A stretch of DNA of 7,849 nt from Desulfobacteraceae bacterium (GTDB taxonomy: Bacteria > Desulfobacterota > Desulfobacteria > Desulfobacterales > JAABSP01): positions 1 through 7,849 of the forward strand of contig JAABTE010000108.1 of NCBI GenBank assembly GCA_011390035.1, written 5' to 3'. Below, in pieces: positions 1-6,255 of the stretch (positions within the stretch are counted from its first letter, which is position 1; every line of letters begins with the position of its first letter). The notes under the pieces are model-generated. The model did not search any database, was not told where the DNA came from, and saw only the letters and a program-made list of their open reading frames with translations. The position numbers and the translations under genes were made by a program.

Positions 1-10
1 GAGAGATGAA

Positions 11-1288
11 ATGACAGAGATAATGGATGTCACCGCCCGAGAGGTGCTCGATTCCAGGGGCAATCCCACCGTTGAGGCCGAAGTGACGCTGGCCTGCGGC
101 GCCGTGGGGCGTGCCACTGTTCCATCAGGGGCTTCCACCGGCGCCCGCGAGGCGCTGGAGCTTCGGGACAAGGATGAAAATCGGTATATGGGCAAGGGCG
201 TCACCCAGGCCGTGGACAATGTGAAAAACGACATCGCCATCGCCCTGCGGGGCATGGACGCCGCGGACCAGGCGGCTGTGGACCGGCACATGATCGACCT
301 GGACGGCACCGACAACAAGTCCCGGTTCGGCGCCAACGCCATCCTCGGCGTTTCCATGGCCGTGGCCCGGGCCGCGGCCGAGGCCCACGGGCTGAGCCTG
401 TATCGCTATCTGGGCGGCATCAACGCCCGGTTCCTGCCCATTCCCATGATGAACATCATCAACGGCGGGGCCCACGCCAGCAACAACCTGGACATCCAGG
501 AATTCATGATCGTGCCCCACGGCGCGGCCAGCCTGACCGAGGCGGTGCGCATGGGCGCGGAAATCTTCCATCACCTCAAATCGATCCTGAAAAAGCGCGG
601 CCTTAGCACCGGCGTGGGCGACGAGGGCGGCTTCGCGCCGGATCTGGAATCCAACGAGGCGGCCATCGAGCTGATCATCGAGGCCATCGGCGCGGCCGGC
701 TACGCGCCGGGCCGGCAGATCGGGCTGGCTCTGGACGCGGCGGCCAGCGAGTTTTACAAGGACGGCAAGTACGCCCTGGCCTCAGAGGACAAAAACCTGT
801 CCGCGGTGGGCATGATCGATTATTATTCGGACCTGCTGGACCGCTACCCCATCGTCTCCATCGAGGACGGGCTGGCCGAGGCCGACTGGGACGGATGGGC
901 ACTGATGACCGAGCGCATGGGCGACCGTATCCAGCTCGTGGGCGACGACATCTTCGTCACTAATCCGGCCATTCTGGCCGAGGGCATCGAAAAGTGCATC
1001 GGAAATTCCATCCTGATCAAGCTCAACCAGATCGGCACCGTGTCCGAAACCCTGGACGCCATCGAGATGGCCAAGCAGTCCGGCTACGCCACCGTCATCT
1101 CCCATCGGTCGGGCGAATCGGAGGACACCTTCATCGCCGACCTGGCCGTGGCGGTCAACGCCGGCCAGATCAAGACCGGCTCCCTGTCCCGGACGGACCG
1201 GGTGGCCAAGTACAACCAGCTCATCCGCATTGAGGAGGCCCTGGGTGCCGCGGCGCGGTTTCCCAATGATGTGTTTCCCGTTTCCTAA
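11..1288 (+). CDS. eno: Enolase (phosphopyruvate hydratase)
   Basis: Cytosolic glycolytic and gluconeogenic enzyme that interconverts 2-phosphoglycerate and phosphoenolpyruvate. The 425-residue protein is full length for bacterial enolase (about 420-435). Seen in the sequence: the N-terminal loop SGASTGAREALELRD near residues 38-52; catalytic acid Glu205 in GDEGGFAP; Mg2+ ligands Asp242 (LALDAA), Glu285 (SIEDGLAE) and an Asp at 312/313 (VGDDIFVTN); catalytic Lys337 in LIKLNQIGT; and the substrate-binding SHRSGESED loop. The start is ATG at 11 because the protein opens with the usual enolase N-terminus (MTEIMDVTAREVLDSRGNPT). A partial Shine-Dalgarno, GAGAG at 1-5, lies 5 nt upstream, at the window edge. 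pyrG follows after 17 bp, so the two are probably cotranscribed. Whatever lies upstream is outside the window. There is no functional link to the dsr genes beyond location. Confidence 0.97.
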   Translation: MTEIMDVTAREVLDSRGNPTVEAEVTLACGAVGRATVPSGASTGAREALELRDKDENRYMGKGVTQAVDNVKNDIAIALRGMDAADQAAVDRHMIDLDGTDNKSRFGANAILGVSMAVARAAAEAHGLSLYRYLGGINARFLPIPMMNIINGGAHASNNLDIQEFMIVPHGAASLTEAVRMGAEIFHHLKSILKKRGLSTGVGDEGGFAPDLESNEAAIELIIEAIGAAGYAPGRQIGLALDAAASEFYKDGKYALASEDKNLSAVGMIDYYSDLLDRYPIVSIEDGLAEADWDGWALMTERMGDRIQLVGDDIFVTNPAILAEGIEKCIGNSILIKLNQIGTVSETLDAIEMAKQSGYATVISHRSGESEDTFIADLAVAVNAGQIKTGSLSRTDRVAKYNQLIRIEEALGAAARFPNDVFPVS

Positions 1289-1305
1289 AAGGGGCGTTTT
1301 TTGAG

Positions 1306-2988
1306 ATGAATTGCAAAACCAAGTTTATTTTCGTCACCGGAGGTGTGATCTCGTCGCTGGGCAAGGGGCTGGCCTCGGCCTCCATCGGCGCACTGCTGGA
1401 GAGCCGGGGCCTGCGGGTCTCCATCCAGAAGCTTGACCCCTACATCAACGTGGATCCGGGCACCATGAATCCGTTCCAGCACGGCGAGGTGTACGTGACG
1501 GACGATGGGGCCGAGTCGGACCTGGACCTGGGCCATTACGAGCGGTTCACCAGCGCCACCATGGGCAAGCACAACAACTTCACCACCGGAAAGATCTACC
1601 ACTCCGTCATCACCAAGGAGCGCCGGGGGGATTATCTGGGCGGCACGGTGCAGGTGATTCCCCACATCACCGACGAGATCAAGCGGGTCATCCTGCTGGC
1701 CGCCGACGGCGTGGACGTGCTGATCGTGGAGATCGGCGGCACCATCGGCGACATCGAGAGCCTGCCCTTTCTGGAGGCCATCCGGCAGTTTAAGGCCGAG
1801 GTGGGCAAGGAGAACGCCCTGTACATCCACCTGACCCTGGTGCCCTACATCGGCACCGCAGGCGAGGTGAAGACCAAGCCCACCCAGCACAGCGTCAAGG
1901 AGCTGCGCTCCATCGGCATCCAGCCGGACATCCTGCTGTGCCGGACGGACCGGTCCCTGGCCCGGGAGATCAAGGCCAAGATCGCCCTGTTCTGCAACGT
2001 GGGCGTTGACGCGGTGATCACGGCAAAGGACGTGCGGCACATCTACGAGGTGCCCCTGAACTTTCACGCCGAGGGGCTAGACGACAAGATCGTCGAATGC
2101 CTGCGCATCTGGACCCGCTCGCCCCGGCTGGAGGTGTGGGAGGATCTGGTGGCCCGGCTGCGCAACCCGCGCCACGAGGTGATCATCGCCATTGTCGGAA
2201 AATACATCGACCTGACCGAGTCCTACAAGAGCCTCAACGAGGCCCTTTGCCACGGCGGCATCCCCGGCGACTGCGCCGTGTCCCTCAAGTACGTCGATTC
2301 CGAGAAGCTGGAGGGCGACGGCTGGGAGGCCATGCTGGAAGGGGCCGACGCCATCCTGGTGCCCGGCGGCTTCGGCCCCCGGGGCGTGGCCGGCAAGATC
2401 CGGGCGGCCGGGTACGCCCGGGAGCGCAAGATCCCCTATTTCGGCATCTGCCTGGGCATGCAGATCGCCGTTATCGAGTTCGCCCGAAACGTGGCGGGCC
2501 TTCCTGCGGCCCACAGCGTCGAGTTTGACGCGGCCACGCCCGACCCGGTGATCTACCTGATGAAAAGCTGGTACGATGAAAAGACCGATTCGCTCCAGTG
2601 CCGGGATGTGGATTCGGAAAAGGGCGGCACCATGCGCCTGGGCGCCTACCCCTGCCGGCTGGTGGACGGCACCCTGGCCCGATCCATCTACCGGCGCCAG
2701 CGGATATCCGAGCGCCACCGCCACCGGTTCGAGTTCAACAACGCCTATAAGGAGCGGCTGGCGGAAAAGGGCATGATCTTCAGCGGCCTGTCTCCGGACG
2801 GGGAGCTGGTGGAGATCGTGGAGCTGCCGGACCACCCGTGGTTCCTGGGATGCCAGTTTCACCCGGAGTTCAAGTCCCGGCCCATGGCCCCGCATCCGCT
2901 GTTTGCCGGCTTCATCGCGGCGGCCCTGGCCGCCTCGGGAAACCGGCCCAATCCGGATTACAAGGCGGAGGGAGGCGGGGGTAGATGA
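1306..2988 (+). CDS. pyrG: CTP synthase (glutamine-hydrolysing)
   Basis: Converts UTP to CTP using ATP and glutamine-derived ammonia, the last step of de novo pyrimidine nucleotide synthesis; cytosolic. Two domains are visible. The N-terminal synthetase domain (about residues 1-270) carries the glycine-rich nucleotide loop GGVISSLGKG (12-21) and the QKLDPYINVDPGTM segment. The C-terminal class-I glutamine amidotransferase domain (about 295-545) has nucleophile Cys382 in GICLGMQ and the His519/Glu521 pair in CQFHPEFKSRP. At 560 residues it is slightly longer than the E. coli enzyme (545), the excess being a low-complexity tail ending in AEGGGGR. ATG at 1306 gives the canonical N-terminus. The ribosome site is weak (AGGGG at 1290-1294, 11 nt away). 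It shares a probable transcription unit with eno. The dsr promoter begins only 14 bp after its stop. Confidence 0.98.
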   Translation: MNCKTKFIFVTGGVISSLGKGLASASIGALLESRGLRVSIQKLDPYINVDPGTMNPFQHGEVYVTDDGAESDLDLGHYERFTSATMGKHNNFTTGKIYHSVITKERRGDYLGGTVQVIPHITDEIKRVILLAADGVDVLIVEIGGTIGDIESLPFLEAIRQFKAEVGKENALYIHLTLVPYIGTAGEVKTKPTQHSVKELRSIGIQPDILLCRTDRSLAREIKAKIALFCNVGVDAVITAKDVRHIYEVPLNFHAEGLDDKIVECLRIWTRSPRLEVWEDLVARLRNPRHEVIIAIVGKYIDLTESYKSLNEALCHGGIPGDCAVSLKYVDSEKLEGDGWEAMLEGADAILVPGGFGPRGVAGKIRAAGYARERKIPYFGICLGMQIAVIEFARNVAGLPAAHSVEFDAATPDPVIYLMKSWYDEKTDSLQCRDVDSEKGGTMRLGAYPCRLVDGTLARSIYRRQRISERHRHRFEFNNAYKERLAEKGMIFSGLSPDGELVEIVELPDHPWFLGCQFHPEFKSRPMAPHPLFAGFIAAALAASGNRPNPDYKAEGGGGR

Positions 2989-2995
2989 AAAACGC

Positions 2996-3010
2996 TTTGT
3001 TCTTGACAAA
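2996..3010. promoter_or_regulatory. Inverted repeat overlapping the -35 box (possible operator)
   Basis: TTTGT (2996-3000), five bases, then ACAAA (3006-3010) form a perfect 5+5 inverted repeat that covers most of the -35 hexamer. Its placement would suit a repressor, but the arms are short and part of the match is imposed by the TTGACA box. The spacing does not fit the TTGT-N10-ACAA pattern of CRP/FNR-family or Rex sites. Confidence 0.25.
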
Positions 3011-3031
3011 AATTTTTAAACAATCTATATT
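3003..3031 (+). promoter_or_regulatory. Sigma70-type promoter for the dsr operon
   Basis: TTGACA at 3003-3008 is an exact -35 consensus. It is followed by a 17-bp spacer and TATATT at 3026-3031, which matches the -10 consensus at 5 of 6 positions. The element sits in an AT-rich patch inside otherwise GC-rich DNA, directly after pyrG, and is the best promoter-like sequence I found in the window. Transcription would start near 3038. This is the expected kind of promoter for an abundant respiratory enzyme. The call is from sequence only. Confidence 0.75.
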
Positions 3032-3130
3032 TGCTCCCTTAAAATAAAATCGCCTCATCCGAAAGCGCTCCGGGCGCCGGCGATGACGCGAAGGCGGCCC
3101 TTGACCTTTGGCCGCAAAACACCGCTATGA

Positions 3131-3160
3131 AGCCGGATCGGCCGCCGGCGGCCGATGGCT
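3131..3160. repeat. Perfect 20-bp palindrome in the dsr leader, extended hairpin
   Basis: ATCGGCCGCC followed directly by its reverse complement GGCGGCCGAT occupies 3137-3156. Outside it, AGCC (3131-3134) and GGCT (3157-3160) are also complementary, with a two-base GG bulge. In RNA this could fold into an 8-bp stem with a CCGG loop plus a 4-bp extension. In DNA it is a symmetric site about 100 bp downstream of the predicted transcription start. It could act as an operator, a leader stability element or a processing site. No family can be assigned. Confidence 0.6.
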
Positions 3161-3353
3161 CCATGGAGAAGGAACCTTCAGGAAAAGTCCAGATTCGATA
3201 GAGCGCATGGGATTTGAGGATGTGGCAATAGGCTCACGGTCCGCGGAACCGGTGAATCACGGCCCGCGGGATGGTTTGTTGGAACGCCCAAATGGATGCG
3301 ATCTTAAAATCGATTGCGGCGGAAGCAGCGAAGTTTTATTCATTCCAATCAAC

Positions 3354-3360
3354 GGGAGGT
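3354..3360 (+). promoter_or_regulatory. Strong ribosome binding site that sets the dsrA start
   Basis: GGGAGGT lies 9 nt before the ATG at 3370. The same frame stays open upstream to an ATG at 3271 that has no comparable site, so this Shine-Dalgarno selects 3370 as the start. Confidence 0.9.
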
Positions 3361-3369
3361 AAAGAAGCA

Positions 3370-4683
3370 ATGGCGAAACATGAGACCCCTATGCTGGATC
3401 AGCTTGAATCTGGTCCATGGCCGAGTTTCGTATCCGACATCAAGAGGGAGGCGGCAATCCGGGCCAAGAACGAGCGGAACATCGAGTATCAGATTCCCGC
3501 CGATGTCTGTGAGGACTTGCTGGGCATACTCGAGCTTTCCTTCAAGCATGGCCGGACCCACTGGAAACACGGCGGCATCGTGGGCGTTTTCGGTTACGGC
3601 GGCGGCGTTATCGGCCGCTACTGCGACCAGCCCCAGAAGTTCCCCGGCGTGGCCCATTTCCATACCATCCGCGTGAACCAGCCGGCCGCGAAATACTACA
3701 AGACCGATTACCTCAAGCAGATCTGCGATCTGTGGGAGCTGCGGGGCAGCGGCCTGACCAACATGCACGGCTCCACCGGCGACATCATCCTTCTGGGCAC
3801 CACGACGCCGCAGCTCGAGGAGATCTTCTTTGAGCTGACCCACAACATGAACCAGGACCTGGGCGGATCGGGCTCCAACCTGCGGACCCCGGCCGACTGC
3901 CTCGGCCAGTCCCGCTGCGAGTATGCCTGCTACGACACCCAGCACCTGTGCTACACCCTGACCAACGAGTACCAGGACGAGCTTCACCGCCCGGCCTTCC
4001 CCTACAAGTTCAAGTTCAAGTTCGACGGCTGCCCCAACGGCTGCGTGGCCTCCATCGCCCGCTCCGACATGTCCTTCATCGGCACCTGGCGGGACGACAT
4101 CCGCATCGATCAGGAAGCCGTTCAGGCATACATCGGCGGCGAGATCGCCCCCAACGCCGGCGCCCACGCCGGACGGGACTGGGGCAAGTTCGACATCCAC
4201 AAGGAAGTGATCAACCTTTGCCCCACCGAGTGCATGTGGATGGAAGGCAAGGAGCTGAAGATCGATAACAGGGAGTGCGTGCGCTGCATGCACTGCATCG
4301 ATGCCATGCCCCGCGCCCTGAGAATCGGCGAGGACCGCGGACTGTCGATCCTGGTCGGCGCCAAGGCCCCGATCCTCGACGGCGCCCAGATGGGCACCCT
4401 GCTCGTGCCCTTCATCAAGGCCGAAGAGCCCTACGACGAGATCAAGGAAGTGATCGAGAATGTCTGGGACTGGTGGATGGAAGAGGGCAAGAACCGCGAG
4501 CGCCTCGGCGAGCTGATGAAGCGCCAGGGCCTGCAGAGAATGCTCGAGGTGACGGGTCTTGATCCCGATCCGAGAATGGTTCAGGAACCGCGGCACAACC
4601 CCTACATCTTCTGGAAGGAAGAAGAGGTCGAGGGCGGTTTCGAGCGCGACGTTAACGAATTCAGAAAACACCATCAGAGATAA
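3370..4683 (+). CDS. dsrA: Dissimilatory sulfite reductase, alpha subunit
   Basis: Alpha subunit of the cytoplasmic DsrA2B2 enzyme that reduces sulfite with electrons from the respiratory chain, delivering sulfur to DsrC. The 437 residues match the family's usual length. The N-terminus MAKHETPMLDQLESGPWPSF is typical of the family. The siroheme/[4Fe-4S] cysteines are Cys177 and Cys183 (CLGQSRC), Cys221 and Cys225 (GCPNGC). The inserted ferredoxin domain has Cys284 (plus Cys288) and the CVRCMHC cluster Cys303, 306 and 309. These positions coincide with the Desulfovibrio vulgaris DsrA ligands as I recall them. ATG at 3370 is chosen over the in-frame ATG at 3271 because of the strong GGGAGGT site and the conserved start. 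dsrB follows after 15 bp. The sequence is of the reductive bacterial type rather than the sulfur-oxidiser type, inferred from similarity to Desulfovibrio and the presence of dsrD. Confidence 0.99.
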   Translation: MAKHETPMLDQLESGPWPSFVSDIKREAAIRAKNERNIEYQIPADVCEDLLGILELSFKHGRTHWKHGGIVGVFGYGGGVIGRYCDQPQKFPGVAHFHTIRVNQPAAKYYKTDYLKQICDLWELRGSGLTNMHGSTGDIILLGTTTPQLEEIFFELTHNMNQDLGGSGSNLRTPADCLGQSRCEYACYDTQHLCYTLTNEYQDELHRPAFPYKFKFKFDGCPNGCVASIARSDMSFIGTWRDDIRIDQEAVQAYIGGEIAPNAGAHAGRDWGKFDIHKEVINLCPTECMWMEGKELKIDNRECVRCMHCIDAMPRALRIGEDRGLSILVGAKAPILDGAQMGTLLVPFIKAEEPYDEIKEVIENVWDWWMEEGKNRERLGELMKRQGLQRMLEVTGLDPDPRMVQEPRHNPYIFWKEEEVEGGFERDVNEFRKHHQR

Positions 4684-4698
4684 GGAGGATAACATACC

Positions 4699-5847
4699 AT
4701 GGCATTTATCTCTTCGGGATACAATCCGAACAAACCGATGGAAAATCGGATCACTGACATCGGTCCGAGAAATTATGAAGAGTTCTATCCTCCGGTCATC
4801 AAGAACAACAAGGGCAAATGGCTCTATCATGAGATCCTGGAGCCCGGCGTTCTGGTCCATGTGTCCGAGACCGGCGACGAGGTTTACACGGTCCGCGTGG
4901 GCGGCGCCCGCCTGATGACGGTTTCTCTGATCCGCGAGATCTGCGAGATCGCCGACAAGCACTGCGATGGCTACCTGCGCTTCACCACCCGGAACAACAT
5001 CGAGTTCATGGTGGACAGCAAGGAAAAGGTCGAGCCACTGAGGAAGGACCTTTCCAGCCGCAAGTTTGACGGCGGCTCCTTCAAGTTCCCCGTCGGCGGC
5101 ACCGGCGCCGGCGTGACCAACATCGTCCACACCCAGGGGTGGGTCCACTGCCACACCCCGGCCACCGACGCCTCCGGGCCGGTTAAGGCCACCATGGACG
5201 TGCTTTTCGATGATTTCCAGAACATGCGGCTGCCGGCCCAGCTCCGGGTCTCTCTGGCCTGCTGTCTGAATATGTGCGGCGCGGTCCACTGCTCCGACAT
5301 CGCCATCCTCGGCTACCATCGCAAGCCGCCGATGCTCGACCACGAGTATCTGGACAAGATGTGCGAAATCCCGCTGGCGGTCGCCGCCTGCCCCACCGCC
5401 GCCATCCGGCCCACCAAGGTGGATCTGCCCGATGGAAAGAAGGTCAACTCCGTGGCGGTGAAGAACGAGCGGTGCATGTTCTGCGGCAACTGCTACACCA
5501 TGTGCCCGGCCATGCCCCTTGCGGACAAGGAGGGTGACGGCATCGTGCTGATGGTCGGCGGAAAGGTCTCCAACCGGATTTCCGCGCCCAAGTTCTCCAA
5601 GGTCGTTGTGGCCTTCCTCCCCAATGAGGCGCCCCGCTGGCCCCAGACCACCGATGCCATCAAGAAGATCGTCGAGGCTTACGCCAACGGCGCCCGCAAG
5701 TATGAGCGAGTGGGCGATTGGGCCGAGCGGATCGGCTGGGAGCGGTTCTTCGATGTCTGCGAGCTGGACTTCACGCACCACCTGATCGATGACTTCCGCG
5801 ATCCGGCTTACTACACCTGGCGTCATTCGACCCAGTTCAAGTTCTAG
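4699..5847 (+). CDS. dsrB: Dissimilatory sulfite reductase, beta subunit
   Basis: Beta subunit of DsrAB. In solved structures of the complex, the siroheme bound mainly by this chain is the catalytically active one. The 382-residue protein is full length. The siroheme/[4Fe-4S] ligands are Cys151 (TQGWVHCHTPATDASG), Cys188, Cys189 and Cys193 (ACCLNMC). The ferredoxin domain has Cys231 (AACPTAAI) and Cys259, Cys262 and Cys265 in RCMFCGNCYTMC. All expected ligands are intact, so the enzyme should be functional. The start is ATG at 4699. Its AAGGAGG site overlaps the dsrA stop codon (4682-4688), leaving 10 nt to the ATG, which points to tight translational pairing and equimolar subunits. The C-terminus ends with TWRHSTQFKF. 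A 68-bp gap containing a strong hairpin separates it from dsrD. Confidence 0.99.
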   Translation: MAFISSGYNPNKPMENRITDIGPRNYEEFYPPVIKNNKGKWLYHEILEPGVLVHVSETGDEVYTVRVGGARLMTVSLIREICEIADKHCDGYLRFTTRNNIEFMVDSKEKVEPLRKDLSSRKFDGGSFKFPVGGTGAGVTNIVHTQGWVHCHTPATDASGPVKATMDVLFDDFQNMRLPAQLRVSLACCLNMCGAVHCSDIAILGYHRKPPMLDHEYLDKMCEIPLAVAACPTAAIRPTKVDLPDGKKVNSVAVKNERCMFCGNCYTMCPAMPLADKEGDGIVLMVGGKVSNRISAPKFSKVVVAFLPNEAPRWPQTTDAIKKIVEAYANGARKYERVGDWAERIGWERFFDVCELDFTHHLIDDFRDPAYYTWRHSTQFKF

Positions 5848-5859
5848 TTCGACTTATTC

Positions 5860-5894
5860 CGGGCGGCGCGGCGCCTCGCGCGGTGCGCCGCCCG
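5860..5894 (+). other. GC-rich hairpin between dsrB and dsrD
   Basis: CGGGCGGCGC (5860-5869) and GCGCCGCCCG (5885-5894) form a perfect 10-bp, all-G/C inverted repeat around a 15-nt loop. It starts 13 nt after the dsrB stop and ends 9 nt before the dsrD Shine-Dalgarno. No T-run follows, so it is not a classical intrinsic terminator. It more likely stabilises the 3' end of dsrAB mRNA, marks a processing site, or partly limits transcription into dsrD. The function is inference; the structure itself is plain. Confidence 0.7.
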
Positions 5895-5915
5895 ATTCAA
5901 GACAAGGAGTCTGAT

Positions 5916-6155
5916 ATGGAATACGAAGAGGCAAAAGCGAAGATCGTGGACGAGCTGACCAAAAAGCAGAAGTCCAAATCAAAGTTTTATTTTTCAGATC
6001 TCGCCAAGATTATCGAGTCCAAGCCCCGGGACGCCAAGAAGCTGGTCAACAAGATGGTGGAGGAAGAAGTGCTGGAGTACTGGTCATCCGGCAGCACCTC
6101 CATGTACGGCTTGAAGGGCACCGGCAAGCAGGCCGCGGCCGAGCACGAGGATTAA
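5916..6155 (+). CDS. dsrD: DsrD, winged-helix activator of DsrAB
   Basis: A 79-residue protein; D. vulgaris DsrD is about 78. Homologues have a winged-helix fold. DsrD was once suspected to bind DNA and has since been reported to act as an allosteric activator of DsrAB sulfite reduction. It is a marker of reductive rather than oxidative Dsr systems. Seen in the sequence: a lysine-rich N-terminal half, the KSKFYFSDL segment (residues 21-29), and the strongly conserved EVLEYWSSGSTSMYGLKGTGKQAAAE block (about 51-76). The start is ATG at 5916, 6 nt after AAGGAG (5904-5909). The frame extends up to a GTG at 5883, but that codon lies inside the dsrB-dsrD hairpin and would add an unconserved segment, so it is rejected. 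It is the third gene of the operon. A candidate terminator follows. Confidence 0.96.
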   Translation: MEYEEAKAKIVDELTKKQKSKSKFYFSDLAKIIESKPRDAKKLVNKMVEEEVLEYWSSGSTSMYGLKGTGKQAAAEHED

Positions 6156-6184
6156 TTTCCGCCGCCATTGATCGATTCCGACCC

Positions 6185-6216
6185 ACGAGCCTGTCTTCCC
6201 CGGACCGCTCGTTTTT
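6185..6216 (+). terminator. Candidate intrinsic terminator after dsrD
   Basis: ACGAGC (6185-6190) pairs with GCTCGT (6207-6212), with a further inner GTC/GAC pairing (6193-6195/6203-6205). A run of five T (6212-6216) begins at the base of the stem. It lies 30 nt past the dsrD stop and 40 nt before the dsrN start. The stem is modest, so it probably terminates only part of the transcripts. That would keep the amidase at a lower level than DsrABD. Confidence 0.5.
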
Positions 6217-6255
6217 ACCCGATATGAAACGCCGAGCGCCGGGACGGGCGCCTTT

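Larger units (their letters stand above)
2989..3369 (+). other. dsr upstream region and long untranslated leader; no convincing gene
   Basis: This 381-bp gap between pyrG and dsrA starts with an AT-rich island (about 2996-3050) containing a near-consensus promoter. The remainder, about 330 nt, would be 5' leader. It contains inverted repeats: GCGGCC/GGCCGC at 3094-3099/3110-3115; a perfect 20-bp palindrome at 3137-3156 with flanking complementary AGCC/GGCT; a 10-bp palindrome CTCCATGGAG at 3159-3168; and an imperfect hairpin at 3235-3254. Short open frames exist (for example 3083-3130, 3127-3201 and 3207-3362). They lack good ribosome sites, and the longest has A/T-rich third positions unlike the neighbouring genes. 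I do not recognise a known riboswitch class or tRNA here. The leader may have a regulatory role, which is inference. Confidence 0.6.

Noticed and set aside
1277..1302. Possible weak terminator over the eno stop (CCC/GGG and TTT/AAA pairing followed by six T).
   Set aside because: The stem is short with a mismatch and a 3-nt loop, and three bases separate it from the T-run. With pyrG starting directly after, efficient termination here is unlikely.
1285..3009. Two long - strand open frames (260 and 310 codons) opposite pyrG.
   Set aside because: Same codon-bias shadow effect over a certain gene. The translations are low in recognisable motifs and rich in Gly, Ala, Val, His and Asp, as expected from reversed GC-rich codons.
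2985..3047. A 20-codon frame whose ATGA overlaps the pyrG stop.
   Set aside because: Its body is the AT-rich dsr promoter itself, there is no family match, and it is too short to support.
3094..3115. GCGGCC/GGCCGC hairpin in the leader as a terminator or riboswitch expression platform.
   Set aside because: A six-bp stem with no T-run on the + strand; in GC-rich sequence this is common by chance. It is noted only as part of the leader description.
3108..3362. A + strand open frame of up to 84 codons in the dsr leader (inner ATG at 3207 gives 51 codons) that stops inside the dsrA ribosome site.
   Set aside because: It needs a TTG start or an ATG without a good Shine-Dalgarno, has A/T-rich third positions unlike the flanking genes, and matches no family I recognise. 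The overlap with the dsrA ribosome site is curious but not evidence of translation.
3349..5826. An 825-codon open frame on the - strand spanning all of dsrB and dsrA.
   Set aside because: It lies wholly antisense to two certain genes. Long antisense frames are a known by-product of GC-rich third positions in conserved genes, its translation has no recognisable domain, and no suitable promoter or ribosome site was seen.
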